From: Candidatus Altarchaeales archaeon WOR_SM1_86-2
GTDB lineage: Archaea > Altiarchaeota > Altiarchaeia > IMC4 > MCBC01
Reading direction: 5' to 3'
NCBI GenBank assembly: GCA_001723855.1
Contig: MCBC01000067.1
Coordinates: forward strand, 16,877 to 80,876
Length of the DNA: 64,000 nucleotides
Under the pieces are notes generated by a model. That model was not told the DNA's origin. It ran no database searches and worked only from the letters and a program-made list of their open reading frames with translations. The position numbers were made by a program, and so were the translations under genes. Positions 62,840 to 64,000 of this stretch are shown piece by piece; within the stretch, counting starts at the first letter, position 1; each line of letters begins with the position of its first letter.

Positions 62840-62888
62840 GTTATGGGATGAGCAACAGAGTGAGGATTATGATGTGAATGGTGTGATT
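62840..62888 (+). repeat. Direct repeat: diverged copy of the regulator gene 3' end inside the element
   Basis: Copy of 61774-61822 lying between the HEPN-like and integrase genes. It has no upstream part of the gene, so it is a transplanted scrap of the chromosomal neighbourhood of glyS. Confidence 0.8.
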
Positions 62889-62946
62889 TTCATAGCTGAT
62901 ATTTATTAATCCCGAATAAAAGATTTAATAAAATCTATACAATAAG

Positions 62947-63873
62947 ATGAACATTCTTGAAGATTACTTTGAACATGTAAAGATCCACAGAGGTGAGAAC
63001 ACATATAAGACTAAGAAGTATAGTCTACAACCATTTGAAGATTGGCTAAAATCAAATAAGAAGTCTCTCAAAGATTGTACCGATGATGATATAGCATTGT
63101 ATCTTAAGAAAAAGAAAGAAAAAAAGAAGTTACTCAACAGAACTTTAAAGCAATATTTGAGAGAGATTAAGACCATGTTCAGATGGTATGAAAAAAGAAA
63201 AAGAGTTGATATGCCAACTGATGTTAGTGATTTTCCAAAGTATCTGAAAGAAATTAACAGGTGCGAATTGATTGCACAAATGCAGATACCAAGTTTTATG
63301 ATAGGTCCTGATCCAGAGAAGCTACCCAGCCTGACATTTGAGGACTTCCAGAAACTAATTAAGGTTGCAGAGTACCACGACAGGATTATAATTTACCTGC
63401 TGGCGTATTTTGGTATGCGTGTCCGTGAGTTTATAAATAGTTTGAATGAATCCAATATAGACTGGCAAAAAGGAGAGGTTAAAGTTGTTGGGACCAAAAC
63501 AAAAGCCTCGCCTAGAACACTGTATTTTGACAAACAATACACTGGCAAAATAATCGATATTTACCTTAAGAATAGAGCAACCTATAAAAAAAAATACCGG
63601 CATCAAATAAATAAGAGGCTAGATCGTTACAAAGACCCGATTGATACCAAGAACAACCCCCATGCATTCCGGAGATTATTTAATACAGAGATGTTTAAAT
63701 CATTAAATCAAAAGCATAAAGATCCCATGGATAGATATATTGTGAAGCGATTTATGGGGCATGAAAAAGAAAAAGATCCGACAGAACTATATTCAAACTT
63801 ACCAGATTTGAAGAATATTTGGTTGAAGTACCATTATCTTAATGATTATCATAATCTAATACAATTACCATAA
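62947..63873 (+). CDS. Tyrosine recombinase/integrase of the glyS element
   Basis: 308 residues. N-terminal core-binding domain (ENTYKTKKYSLQPFEDWLKS, RTLKQYLREIKTMFRWYEKR) and catalytic domain with Arg in YFGMRVREFINSL, Lys in VVGTKTKASPRTLYF, HxxR in NPHAFRRLFNTEMF, the third-box His in FMGHEKEKDPTELY and the tyrosine nucleophile in the same segment. All catalytic residues are present, so the element may be active. It ends 24 bp before the intact glyS start, next to the attR-like repeat. Confidence 0.9.
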   Translation: MNILEDYFEHVKIHRGENTYKTKKYSLQPFEDWLKSNKKSLKDCTDDDIALYLKKKKEKKKLLNRTLKQYLREIKTMFRWYEKRKRVDMPTDVSDFPKYLKEINRCELIAQMQIPSFMIGPDPEKLPSLTFEDFQKLIKVAEYHDRIIIYLLAYFGMRVREFINSLNESNIDWQKGEVKVVGTKTKASPRTLYFDKQYTGKIIDIYLKNRATYKKKYRHQINKRLDRYKDPIDTKNNPHAFRRLFNTEMFKSLNQKHKDPMDRYIVKRFMGHEKEKDPTELYSNLPDLKNIWLKYHYLNDYHNLIQLP

Positions 63874-63897
63874 AATCACCTAAATTTTAATGTAAAA

Positions 63898-64000
63898 ATG
63901 TACTCGAAAATTTTGGATATTTCAAAGCGGAGGGGGATAGTATATCCTTCGTTTGAGATTTACGGCGGGGTCTCCGGGTTTTATGATTACGGTCCGATGG
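63898..64000 (+). CDS. glyS: Glycine-tRNA ligase, 5' end (runs off the window)
   Basis: First 34 codons visible: [20 protein letters not shown] then [12 protein letters not shown], the class II opening with the GFYDYGP motif of archaeal/eukaryotic-type GlyRS. Its first 22 codons are supplied by the element's right end, since the older copy lies 2 kb upstream. The attachment site thus overlaps the start of an essential gene and the element restores it. Confidence 0.92.
   Translation, partial: MYSKILDISKRRGIVYPSFEIYGGVSGFYDYGPM
63931..63962 (+). repeat. Right attachment-site repeat (attR-like)
   Basis: Identical to 61889-61920. Distance between the repeats gives an element of 2042 bp. Confidence 0.88.

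Overview
The window is a piece of an archaeal chromosome, probably from the Halobacteriota. The archaeal markers are RNase P protein Rpp29, the transcription termination factor FttA (aCPSF1), a KaiC-like ATPase, archaeal TATA boxes and short leaders, and an archaeal-type glycyl-tRNA synthetase at the right edge. A class II HMG-CoA reductase of the type known from Archaeoglobus and relatives, a CooC-like ATPase, an FdhG-like Tat-exported formate dehydrogenase and a cytoplasmic NiFe hydrogenase suggest an anaerobic, H2/formate- and possibly C1-using lineage (Archaeoglobi, Syntrophoarchaeia or ANME-1-like). No mcr or other lineage-defining gene is present, so this placement is inference.

Layout. 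1-9.3 kb: Rpp29, a B12/radical SAM protein, small membrane proteins, a GIN-domain lipoprotein, DUF447, a broken DUF1016 nuclease, a radC ruin, two CBS proteins and a KaiC-like ATPase. 9.7-16.4 kb: FttA, exported proteins, an orphan antitoxin-like gene, a transglutaminase-like lipoprotein and threonine synthase. 16.5-25.5 kb: hydrogenase and maturation locus (hypF divergent; small and large subunits, protease, hypC, a HEPN/MNT pair, hypD, hypA, hypE). 26-30.4 kb: HxlR regulator, two thioredoxin/CcdA-like membrane proteins, TatC. 30.4-32.1 kb: ATPase plus Toprim pair (candidate defence). 32.5-43.3 kb: TatA, formate dehydrogenase subunits, and a GlcD/GlcF-like oxidoreductase pair split by an insert carrying a DUF1016 nuclease and an REase-NACHT-pentapeptide-WD40 protein. 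44-47.3 kb: two TauE permeases around a UspA and an exported protein. 47.4-52.8 kb: two moeA genes around another DUF1016 nuclease, then a TorD-like chaperone. 53-57.6 kb: Imm5-like gene, fumarase alpha, CooC-like ATPase, HMG-CoA reductase, methyltransferase. 57.9-61.8 kb: a run of small exported proteins ending in a membrane-anchored HTH regulator. 61.8-64 kb: a small integrative element in the 5' end of glyS.

Several parts serve one physiology. The Tat components, formate dehydrogenase, molybdopterin genes (moeA x2) and TorD chaperone form a molybdoenzyme assembly set; the hyp genes serve the hydrogenase; the CcdA-like proteins fit extracytoplasmic thiol redox.

The most unusual signal is a repeated insertion architecture. 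At three unrelated host genes (DUF447, moeA, glyS) a cargo gene (DUF1016 nuclease twice; HEPN-like protein plus tyrosine recombinase once) sits between two copies of the host gene's own 5' end. The upstream copy leads into the cargo and the downstream copy keeps the host gene intact. All three DUF1016 genes in the window also carry a perfect or near-perfect palindrome with a 3-nt loop at the same place in the reading frame, although the palindromes differ in sequence. Similar hairpins form dense intergenic arrays near 9.5, 48.7 and 53.7 kb, the second directly upstream of a DUF1016 unit. Together these suggest a family of nuclease-associated, 5'-end-replacing, hairpin-linked mobile units.
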